In this document: positions 1 to 8,099 of the stretch, piece by piece
Position numbering within the stretch: position 1 is the stretch's first letter
How the letters are laid out: each line of letters opens with the position of its first letter
From: Mesodorylaimus sp. YZB2_4
Taxonomy: Eukaryota > Nematoda > Enoplea > Dorylaimida > Dorylaimidae
Direction of reading: 5' to 3'
Length of the DNA stretch: 64,000 nucleotides
Assembly: GCA_030248295.1 (NCBI GenBank)
Contig: JASANH010001707.1
Span: 1 to 64,000 of the forward strand
Notes under the pieces: model-generated
What the model was told of the DNA's origin: nothing
Seen by the model: only the letters and a program-made list of their open reading frames with translations
Database searches by the model: none
Program-made: the position numbers and the translations under genes

Positions 1-1224
1 ACCCCTGCCACGACTGAAAACGATTGGGTCCTCGCTGGTCACCAATTTCGTACATTTGCGCTGGATGCGAGAGTGCAGTCGCCCATGATCCTCAACCCGA
101 TGTTAGCCACGGTAGCTGCCCACGATTTGGACACCGATACCGATTCTGCGTATGGATATGGGTCGTGGACGCCCAGGGCGTCAGATCTGCCGCCTTCGCT
201 AGAAGATATTTTGCCAACACGGGCTGCCCTGCGCGAAGAGCAAAGGAAAGAACCAGCCTTGCTGGATATTATCGATGGCCTCAACGGAACGGTCCCTGAA
301 GCGATGGATGCCCGTCGTACGATCACAGCCCAATTGGCTGATTACAAGCTGGATGAAGATGGCACGTTGCTACGTCGTAAACGGCTTCGTGCGCCTGCTC
401 GTCTCGTCTATGTCCCAGTGGTTCCTCGTCGATATCGAAAAATCATTTTCATCAGTCACCACAATGCCCCGGACAAGACGACTGACCACCCAGCTGCTGG
501 GCGAATGCTTACGGTTCTGCGCCCGCTGTATTTTTGGGACACTATGACTTCGGATATCACCCGATGGTGCGCCGCATGCCTGGCATGTAAATTACGCAAG
601 CCCGATTTGGTCAACAGACGACCACCTTTGACGCCGATTCCTGTGCCTGGCACGCCGTTTACCCATTGGGCAGTGGACTCGATGGGTCCGCTCAAAATCA
701 CGAAGAATGGCAATCGATACTTAGTCAATTTTATCGATTTATTCACCAAATTCCCGATCTTGGTCCCAGTGCCTGATCTGTGGGCTCGCACGGTAGCCAA
801 GGTCTTCCTGAACGAAGTCTACCTCGCTCATCCGCAAGTTCAACAGCTTCTGTCTGATAATGGTCCCGAGTATCGAAATCGATTTTTGGCCCACATCTGC
901 TCTGAGCTGCAAGTTCGAAAGATTTTTACGACTCCTTGGCACCCCCAAGGTAATGGCCAAGTCGAACGGCTCAATCAAAGCATCGGCAATAGTATCGCCT
1001 TCAATCTGCAAGATGGCGACGACGAATGGGACACCATGGCTCCTTATACGGCATGTGCGCTGCGTCTTAGCCATTCGACCACCATTGGTATGTCCGCCTA
1101 CGAAGCCGCGTATGGTATCACGCCACAGAAAGATATCGATCGATTACTGGGAACGCCTGTCGAGCCTGGCTCGCCCTCTAAAAGTTCAAGTAAGCCGCTC
1201 AGCTCTTGGCTGCACGTCGCCTGA
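1..1224 (+). CDS. pol: Pol C-terminal fragment: Ty3/gypsy-type integrase
   Basis: The frame is open from base 1, so this is the tail of a larger polyprotein; the ATG at 73 is internal. An H2C2 zinc-binding region (ISHHN ... WCAACLAC) spans about 430-600. It is followed by a DDE catalytic core: D in AVDSMGP near 675, D in LLSDNGPEY near 858, and E in GQVERLN near 962. Spacing and order are those of Ty3/gypsy integrases, which insert the cDNA into the host genome. The frame closes at 1224 with an atypical tail. The expected integrase C-terminal helix (AARRLKFEEIRQRL-like) instead lies in frame 3 from 1194 to about 1331, so a single-base frameshift near 1190 probably separates the two and this copy may be inactive. 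The RNase H and RT portions should lie upstream of the window. Confidence 0.85.
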   Translation, partial: TPATTENDWVLAGHQFRTFALDARVQSPMILNPMLATVAAHDLDTDTDSAYGYGSWTPRASDLPPSLEDILPTRAALREEQRKEPALLDIIDGLNGTVPEAMDARRTITAQLADYKLDEDGTLLRRKRLRAPARLVYVPVVPRRYRKIIFISHHNAPDKTTDHPAAGRMLTVLRPLYFWDTMTSDITRWCAACLACKLRKPDLVNRRPPLTPIPVPGTPFTHWAVDSMGPLKITKNGNRYLVNFIDLFTKFPILVPVPDLWARTVAKVFLNEVYLAHPQVQQLLSDNGPEYRNRFLAHICSELQVRKIFTTPWHPQGNGQVERLNQSIGNSIAFNLQDGDDEWDTMAPYTACALRLSHSTTIGMSAYEAAYGITPQKDIDRLLGTPVEPGSPSKSSSKPLSSWLHVA

Positions 1225-4200
1225 AGTTCGAAGAAATCCGCCAACGATTGCGACAAAGATCCGACTATGCAACAAAAAAGGCATCCCGCCCAAGGTCCTG
1301 GACCTCATTCAAAACCCTCGATTCCCAAAACTGATTTTTCACGGCGTTCACACCGAATTGGTTGCTTTGGGCAACACGACTGGACTCGAAGTACCCATTG
1401 ATAAGGCGCATACGTGGGAAATAGTCGATATTTCGTTAACCAAAACCCCGGTCAGGCCAGATGCCCCGTTAGCCAGTCGTCAACGTGGATGGAGCTACAA
1501 CAAATGGTTTGAAGCCGACTCTGCCATGCCCTTGGCCGTACTCGATGTCATTCGATTTTGGTATGGAGAACATGCGCCGTTGCTTAAACCAGGTGCGATC
1601 AAGACGTTTTTCTATATGTTCTTCGGCGTGGCGTATGGCGGCGAACATCACCATCCACTCAAATGGATTTGGCACTACGGACGACCCGATGCGGACACGC
1701 CATTTGCGTTCACCCACGAGCAACTTCAATACTGCTGCTACGACGGGGCTGCCCCGATGTACTTGTTTTTCGTCATGTCGTTGTTCGCCTCGCATTTGCT
1801 CACGACCGCCTTCGTTCCCCAAGCCTTGCTTGATGCGACTGAAGAAATTCGGAAGCAATTTCACGTAGCTGCCACGGCTCGATTGCCCGTTCCAACCTAT
1901 CGCCAGCAACTCGATTCGTACGGGACCTTGTCCGTTTGCGTCAACTGTTCAGAGCGCCCATGTTACGTCAGTCAGTTAGCGCAAGACGCCGATCGTGAAT
2001 TAGCCGATATTTTGAATTTCGAATCGATTCTGAACGATCAATTGCCAGAACCTCCGCCGTCTGGTTGGTATTATGACGAGCCCATTGACGATAACGAAGA
2101 ACATCCAGTCTACGTCGGCCTTGCTGGAAGAAACGAAGACTCATGGGCAGCAGAATTCGAACGGGGCCAGGCCCGCGCCGAAGCTATGGAAGATATTGCG
2201 ACTGTCACTGCCCCGTCTCAACCCGATCAGCCTCTGGCCTTGCCGGTCGATCCTCGTTATCTTCGCGACCGTCGCGTGGACAGGCATTCGATATTCGACG
2301 ATCTGAATATGATGTACGGTGATTGTAACGTTCAAGTCGCCTACGATCATTTGCGAGATAAAGACGATGGCAAATTCACGCCCAATTATCCACGCAACGC
2401 CAGGCCATTGTCGAAGCCGATCCTGAACAAAGGTCAAACACCCTACGAATTTGCGCACGGCCCTGCCGTTTATTTCATGCAACGTTTGCGTCATGTACTC
2501 GAACATGGGATCGATCCTGCTGATGGCGAATTCTTCTTTCCCACGATTCCGATTCCGTGGCCAAGAATGGACAGAATCCCGCATATCGATCATTTCGATG
2601 AAGCGCCCGAAGGATGGGTTCCGAAGTTGCCGCATGGAACTGCCGATGAAGAACGATCAATGCCTTGCATTCGAAGTTTCGCTCAAGAGTTCCGTCGAAG
2701 AACTAGGCACTTCTTTCGAGAAAACGATGGTCAACCAACCGAGAGAAGACGAGCGGCCTTCGTCAAAGCGGAAGTCAACGAATGGATCGATTGGTACACC
2801 AAGGATCAGTTCAGGACTGCCTTCCCCCGTGGTGAGTCGTTGTCCAATTATCAAAAATGGGTTATTTTCTTGTACGGCTATCACATCATCGCCGTCCAAG
2901 CTCGCCGAAGGTCGACGGCCGCATCGGTTCAGGACCGCAGCGCTGCGTACGTTTTCAATTATTACAAGACCATCGATCTCAGCGATATCAACGCGGCACG
3001 GTCTCAATTGGTCGAAGCGAAAAATCGGGTGAAGCAAGCGATCGCCGAGGTATCTCAAGCCTGTGCGAATCCGAAATTGGCTCGCTATCATCGGTTATTG
3101 GCGAAAATCAACACGTTCTTAACGGGAAAAGAGTACAAAGTCGAAACGCGAACGGTGGTCGGTGGACAAACGTCGTCTGCTCCGCCGCCGCAAGTCACCA
3201 AGCCGCCAGTTCAAACGGCCGATTGGACCCCGTCCTGGACGGAACCGCCCTCAGCCGCCGCGATCGTGGAAAAACAGAAGACATTGGGTATCATGGCCTT
3301 GCCAGGTTGCCGTCCGGTCCCGTTGGATGTGCTGGTCGATCGAATTCCGATTCGCAATTTGCACGTGTCGTACCCGATTTTGATGGACGCGCCAGAATGG
3401 ACGGGCCAGGCCCGCGCTTATGCTTATCGACTGCGTTTGATCGCTCCGGAAGTGTTGCCGCCGTTGGTCTTGCCAAATACGCCCGAAGCCGGCTATCCGT
3501 TCAAAACGCTTGATGAATTTTTGGCCGATTTGAATCGACTCGATCCGAAGTTAGATCCTACGGCCCGGCCGTGTTGTCAAATGCTAGCTGATCAAGTCGA
3601 TTGGTTGTCTAAAGAATTGAAATGGCAAATCGGATGGGAAACGCCCGCGGATCGTGAGAAACGTCTCAGGGACGAACAAACGTTGAAAGAACAACAGCAA
3701 CAGGAGGAAGCCGCGCAATACGAACGAGAGCGGGAATCCGTTTTGAGTCGGTTGGGTGCGCCGTCCAACGTTCGAATTATTCGTCCATCAGCTGCTGCAG
3801 CTGCTAATACTGCTCATGCCGCGTCATCGTCTGCACCGACTGTGCTTCGCTCGACGGAAAATCGCCCGCCTGCGTCGCAGCCAACGTCAAGATCGAGACT
3901 GCAAAGCGTCGTCACCGTCGTCAGACAAGCTCAGGCCATGCCTGCACCACCTGCTCAACCAGTTGCTCCGAGGCCTGCGCCTGTGGAACCACCTACCGCG
4001 CCACCGAAAGTATTGGAAACCGCCCGTTTGTCGATCGATAGTCAAAATCGTCATTATTGGATCAAGCGATCGATGCCAATTTACAAACGGTTGCGAGATG
4101 CCCAATGGCAATGGAACGAATTGAACGCCGAAGAAAAGATCGCCTATCGTTTATTGGCCGATAGTCCACACCCTGACGATACGGAACCGAACAAGGCCTT

Positions 4201-4462
4201 GCCTTTTGTGTTGCCAAAGCACGAATTTCAAGCCAATTTCTTGGGATCCACGTTCGCTGTTACGTTGGAAGCCGTCTACAATCAAATGGTTCTGGAAAGT
4301 GCCCCAGCTACGGCCATGCCGTCTCAGGATATCGCTCAAGCCAGTGCTTCGACTGCGGCTCAAGCTATGGATACGTCTCAACCGCCTATGTTGATCCCGA
4401 CACCTCGTCGTGGTGGTCGTCGCCGTCCGTCTCGTTCGCGTTCGGCTCGACGTGATAAGTGA
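1088..4462 (+). CDS. Long unassigned retroelement ORF downstream of integrase (env position)
   Basis: An uninterrupted frame of more than 1050 codons. Convincing coding sequence starts near 1270; the start shown is the last in-frame ATG before that, overlapping the integrase gene, and is uncertain. I do not recognise the family. The protein has no signal peptide and no clear membrane anchor, though short hydrophobic stretches occur at about 1605-1640 and 1755-1810. The middle is charged and helical. A Q/E-rich stretch (about 3670-3735) precedes a Pro/Ala-rich linker (about 3780-4010). The C-terminus is Arg/Ser-rich and basic (GRRRPSRSRSARR), suggesting nucleic-acid binding. The env position would suggest an envelope, but the composition fits a structural or Gag-like protein better; this is inference. 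A decayed homologue lies on the minus strand at 41.8-43.5 kb, which supports it as a genuine component of an element family. Confidence 0.7.
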   Translation, partial: VCPPTKPRMVSRHRKISIDYWERLSSLARPLKVQVSRSALGCTSPEVRRNPPTIATKIRLCNKKGIPPKVLDLIQNPRFPKLIFHGVHTELVALGNTTGLEVPIDKAHTWEIVDISLTKTPVRPDAPLASRQRGWSYNKWFEADSAMPLAVLDVIRFWYGEHAPLLKPGAIKTFFYMFFGVAYGGEHHHPLKWIWHYGRPDADTPFAFTHEQLQYCCYDGAAPMYLFFVMSLFASHLLTTAFVPQALLDATEEIRKQFHVAATARLPVPTYRQQLDSYGTLSVCVNCSERPCYVSQLAQDADRELADILNFESILNDQLPEPPPSGWYYDEPIDDNEEHPVYVGLAGRNEDSWAAEFERGQARAEAMEDIATVTAPSQPDQPLALPVDPRYLRDRRVDRHSIFDDLNMMYGDCNVQVAYDHLRDKDDGKFTPNYPRNARPLSKPILNKGQTPYEFAHGPAVYFMQRLRHVLEHGIDPADGEFFFPTIPIPWPRMDRIPHIDHFDEAPEGWVPKLPHGTADEERSMPCIRSFAQEFRRRTRHFFRENDGQPTERRRAAFVKAEVNEWIDWYTKDQFRTAFPRGESLSNYQKWVIFLYGYHIIAVQARRRSTAASVQDRSAAYVFNYYKTIDLSDINAARSQLVEAKNRVKQAIAEVSQACANPKLARYHRLLAKINTFLTGKEYKVETRTVVGGQTSSAPPPQVTKPPVQTADWTPSWTEPPSAAAIVEKQKTLGIMALPGCRPVPLDVLVDRIPIRNLHVSYPILMDAPEWTGQARAYAYRLRLIAPEVLPPLVLPNTPEAGYPFKTLDEFLADLNRLDPKLDPTARPCCQMLADQVDWLSKELKWQIGWETPADREKRLRDEQTLKEQQQQEEAAQYERERESVLSRLGAPSNVRIIRPSAAAAANTAHAASSSAPTVLRSTENRPPASQPTSRSRLQSVVTVVRQAQAMPAPPAQPVAPRPAPVEPPTAPPKVLETARLSIDSQNRHYWIKRSMPIYKRLRDAQWQWNELNAEEKIAYRLLADSPHPDDTEPNKALPFVLPKHEFQANFLGSTFAVTLEAVYNQMVLESAPATAMPSQDIAQASASTAAQAMDTSQPPMLIPTPRRGGRRRPSRSRSARRDK

Positions 4463-4499
4463 AGAAATGGAATCGTTTTGGAGAAAAGAATGGTTCAGC

Positions 4500-5311
4500 C
4501 CTTGGCTGCTTATCAGTACGGTATGTTGTGTTTTTGTGTGAGACTGTTATCATGTATAATCATAGTCGTAGTTAGGACCGCACGGGTTATGTAAGTCACG
4601 CGCTGTATAGTATTGATTGGAGTTCCAGGACTTTCCTGCTAAGCCTTGTGAATAGTGGGCCCCCCTTTGGGTAAGGGTGTGGCTATTGATAGTCTTATCA
4701 TTGATAATCATTTTATGGTAGCGTGTATTTTGAATGTGCGTATTTGGTATCGACTGGGACGGGTAGCGGGTCACCAGTCTAAGCTAATCTTCTTTCGAAA
4801 TCTGGGATTTCAACTGTTCCAGTCATGGCTCGGTCCTTGACCGCAAAGTCCATCCAGTTAGGGGCCCAATGTTGGGCCGAGTCCCTCGTTGTGGTGACCC
4901 GAAGGCTAAGAAGACCTCGGTAATAGGAGCGAGATCCTGGTGCCGTCGAGACTTCTACCGACTGGTGGACAGTGGAAGTCCACGGTTTGTGGGCAAGATA
5001 GCCATGTAAGGGTGTGGCTATTCGAATTTGGTTTGCCCCCCTCTCTTTTTCGATCTGGTGACCCAGACGGCCTTGCCGGTGAGTCAGACACTTCCTTCCT
5101 GCCCGTCTCTAGTTAGCCACGCCTTGCGTGCTTATGATTGGTTGCCTTGCCATTTGATGTATCTATGCGCCAGTGCTTTGTTGTCTGTCGAGATTTCGTC
5201 AGTCAGTCTGAATTGTGTGTTTGTCCCGTGCGGTTGTAGAATAAAAGGTCTCGTTGACTCGTTTACGTTTGCTATCGTACGGCACCTAGCTCGACTCGCT
5301 AGGTTACCACA
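4500..5311 (+). repeat. Probable 3' LTR of the gypsy-like element
   Basis: About 800 bp of non-coding DNA lies between the end of the long ORF and the host lectin exon. A purine-rich stretch (ggagaaaagaatgg, about 4480-4493) could be the polypurine tract. An AATAAA lies at 5240-5245, and the segment ends in ...ccaca at 5311. A 17-base motif (gtaagggtgtggctatt) occurs twice, near 4673 and 5007. The 5' edge is not determined because the partner LTR is outside the window. Confidence 0.5.
5240..5245 (+). terminator. AATAAA polyadenylation signal in the LTR
   Basis: Canonical AATAAA about 65 bp before the right end of the element, the usual place for the R/U5 part of an LTR. No other support. Confidence 0.4.
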
Positions 5312-6275
5312 CCAAATATGCGATTGCGTGGAGACAATACGTGGATAAAACCCCGTGTTTGCCAAGAAAAAGATAACATTACTGGGGAATTTTGTTTCTT
5401 CTGGAGGATCGTGGGAGCCGTCACAACGCTGGCTGACGTTTTCTGCCGTTCTGCACGGCAGCCGTTATGCCAGTTCTCAAGTAAGGGTGCGGTCGTGTAT
5501 GCGTGATCTTACCTAGAACAAATTACCGTTTCCTTCTGATCGTAAGATTTATCTGGTACTATTTACCTTCAATCGGACTTGATTTGTAGCACAGTATGCC
5601 CCAAAAAATCACAAATCCTCGGCATATGGCGGTTTGATCATCAAGTTTTAAATTTTCTCGCTTGGAAGCACATTGAAACGGCTTCAAGACGAATTGCACT
5701 CTAGAATCAATGTCGGAAATTTGAAAAAGATTATGATTTTCAGGCTCAGTAGCCACGTATTATAAGGCGCGGCTAAAATTGTGGACATCTAGCATCTACG
5801 AGTATGCAGAAAAGTCGAAATTATTGATCGCAACCCGCAGGAAAAATAAAATTTCGACTTCTTGAATAACTGAGATAGCGGTCCACATTTTTGGCTGCCA
5901 CGTTTCTACTGAATCTGGATATAATACTCTTTTTTTTAATATTCCGACATCAATTCTAAAGTGCACTTCGTCTTTAAGATCAGGAGAAGGCCAGGCTTTT
6001 TTCTTAAAACCTTTTCAGCTAATGAACTCAGTTTCAACAAATCGACCGTTTGCATAATGAGCCCGCCAGCAGAAACCTTCCGCGCAAGCCAACCTCAAGA
6101 ATGCGCAAATGCATGCAGTCAGAAGTTGTGGTGTCGAAGTTTCAATTTCATGCAAGACTTATCGAGCTGCACGAATCACACGTGCAATTTATTCAGCTGG
6201 TCAACCAGAGATTCAGCAGAGATCATGCCGATAGCTTCAGTGGAGGGTTGCATTCAGTACGATTACAATCCATGA
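5312..6275 (+). pseudogene. C-type lectin/PAN gene A, 5'-truncated by the LTR element
   Basis: Two exons remain of the same gene family as copies B, C and D. The second half of the CTLD exon (5312-5480, with NTWIKPRVC and the final PLCQF) ends at a good donor (CAA|GTAAGG). The PAN/apple exon runs from 6019 (acceptor ttttcag at 6018) to a stop at 6273-6275, with the family ending GCIQYDYNP. Both remaining exons are open. The signal-peptide exon, the first CTLD exon and the first half of the next are absent: the retroelement abuts the middle of the exon, just before a stretch matching 61.82 kb. Unless the missing part lies left of the window and is spliced across the element, this gene is dead. 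Confidence 0.85.
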
Positions 6276-7104
6276 GCTCATGTCAGCCGAGAGTGTTCGA
6301 ATACATATAATTAGATTGTCATGTTGATGTACCTGAGCTTGCTTTATTCACCTAAAATAATGATGAATTTGTATTCATATTTTTTCTTGTTTACAGACCC
6401 CATATCGTGTCAGATCCCATCACACTAGCGACTAGCAGCCTATATTATGCAAAAAACCGGGAAAGTGTACTGAGAACATGCTAGCAGCCAGTTAATACGC
6501 CACCATCCACGGTGTCCACAGGGACGTTTTCGCTAGCTAGAGGAAGGGTGTCTTCCAACATTACCACTCTTCCACATGTCGTAAGCAAGCAGTTTTAAGG
6601 CGAATGCCACGGCTTCTCTGGACGCTCGAGTGCCTTATGCCTCTGCCAATTATTCTGACTTGGCATGCAAGTCTCACCATAGCGGAGCTGAGAAATTTCA
6701 TGTCAGCAGGTGATATCGAGTTCAGACTTGATCTTTTGTCAGCGCGCAATTCGAAACAAGTATTGTAACCCACATCTACGCTATCACGCGCTATCGCTGG
6801 CGCGCTATCGCACGCGCTATCACCACGTCGTCGCTGATGCTCTAGCGAATTATCCTGGCCGCTGCAATAGGGTGGCCAAACGAGACGGCAGTTTGTGGGG
6901 TTTACTTTTCGGATCCAAATGCGCGGCGACCGGAAGACTGGGAGACAAAGTTTGTCGCGCTTGCGTTGCCGAGACCTTCGAAGACGATAAGCTATTGGTG
7001 CTTCGCTTCTTGGGCTTCGATTGACCGGGGCTTTCACCTGAATCGGTCCTTTTTTACTGGCTAATCCGCCGCGAAACGTTTCGATAATAGCAGCCATCAA
7101 TCGA
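6276..7104. other. Gene A 3' flank, then weak minus-strand coding-like sequence
   Basis: The first 80 bases resemble the 3' flanks of lectin genes B and C (atgtcagcc..., tgttgatg.acct). On the minus strand a frame from 7124 to 6561 is open for 187 codons and rich in Arg, Ser and Pro. Another minus frame over 6860-7060 gives an S/P/K-rich stretch without stops. I cannot assign either. A short run of GCGCTATC-like units lies at about 6780-6820. Confidence 0.35.
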
Positions 7105-7491
7105 TTACGGCTGATAATTGCCATAACCGTATGACGACGCGGCGGAAAAACTTAGTTCTAAAGCACCCTTTTCAATGCAATCCAGCACATCCTCAAAATT
7201 AGCCCAGCTAGACGGCACGGGTTTGGTTTTCTGGTCGATCAATTCCGGCAAAGGCTCCAAACTGAAATCGAGAGAGTCCAACAAGGATGGTCCAATGTAT
7301 CGCACGCTACTGGACCCAGCAAAAATGGGTTGTGGGGGCTGATAGATCAGAGTGGATGCTACACCCGTCGATGTAGAAGGATGTAAATAGCAATATTTCC
7401 AAAATCGGTCTACTGTGATGATTTTCCCCACAAATCTAGGTTCCAAATGATCGCAGGTCACGCAGGTCGGGTAGAGAGTCAATCTATCCAA
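7105..7491 (-). other. Unassigned minus-strand ORF, coding-like
   Basis: A 128-codon open frame with balanced composition, a CVTC motif near its start and an SSWANFEDVLDCIEKG segment. It could be a relic of a retroelement ORF. The CxxC and SWA..FE motifs vaguely recall the unassigned ORF at 1.3-4.5 kb, but I could not align the rest. A plus-strand frame at 7579-7782 (67 codons, starting MEIDWSKKFDEK) lies close by and is equally unassigned. No splice sites or domains support either as a host gene. Confidence 0.25.
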
Positions 7492-7954
7492 AATATCTGA
7501 GCCATTAGGAAAAGGCTTTAATTAACAGTCCCCTCAGAGAACAGTAATGAAAAAATAACAATTGATCGTGGATACTGTTTGGAAATTGACTGGAGTAAGA
7601 AATTTGATGAGAAACTTCTTTTCATTCCTTCTTTCCAAATGGCCACACCTGATTTGGGAAACCCTGGTCCAGCTATTTCAAAATTACCAGTCTCAACTAA
7701 AAGAGAAAGAGGACGATGGGAGAGAGGGAGAGTACTTATGGCCATACCCTACACAGTACACTCAAAATGTGGGCTAGCATAAACGCGTTACTTACCCTTC
7801 GAGCATACAGTTACGAGTCCACGTTGAACAATGACTGGCTCGTATCAAAATTGAATGAGGAGAAGGTGTTCGAGCTAAGTAATTATTCTCGCTCCGACGC
7901 GTCGGCGGCAAAGATCAAAGGCTTTTTGTTGGCGTTACCGTAAGCAAGTTTTAA

Positions 7955-8098
7955 AATTGATGTCAATGTCAAAGTCAAAATCCCGTCAAAATCGTATGTT
8001 TTCAAAATTCCGTCAAAGTCAATATCAATGTCAGAAAAATTTTTGGCCTCAGTCACAGTCAAAGTCAAAAATCTTGCGAGAAGTCAAAAAGTTTTGAC
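7955..8098. repeat. Degenerate (GTCAAA/GTCAAT)n simple repeat
   Basis: Repeated gtcaaa, gtcaat and gtcaga hexamer-like units over about 140 bp, irregularly interrupted. Looks like decayed microsatellite DNA. Confidence 0.75.
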
Positions 8099-8099
8099 A

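Larger units (their letters stand above)
1..5311 (+). mobile_element. Ty3/gypsy-like LTR retrotransposon, 3' part (5' end outside window)
   Basis: The window opens inside an element with the order pol 3' end (integrase), a long unassigned ORF, then a non-coding LTR-like tail. The right boundary is set by homology. From about 5312 the sequence matches the inside of exon 3 of the C-type lectin genes at 23.1, 33.0 and 61.8 kb, while everything to the left does not. The element ends with CA at 5311, as LTRs do. The 5' LTR, gag and most of pol are off the window, so LTR identity and target-site duplication cannot be checked. Confidence 0.85.

Noticed and set aside
456-1074. Minus-strand frames opposite the integrase
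   Set aside because: Shadow frames; the plus-strand protein has the full zinc-binding and DDE motifs.
5559-5756. Minus-strand frame in the intron of lectin gene A
   Set aside because: Short, AT-rich, inside an intron defined by conserved exons on the other strand.
7105-7491. Third copy of the unassigned retroelement ORF
   Set aside because: Only a CxxC motif and a SWA..FE match; the intervening residues and order could not be aligned convincingly.
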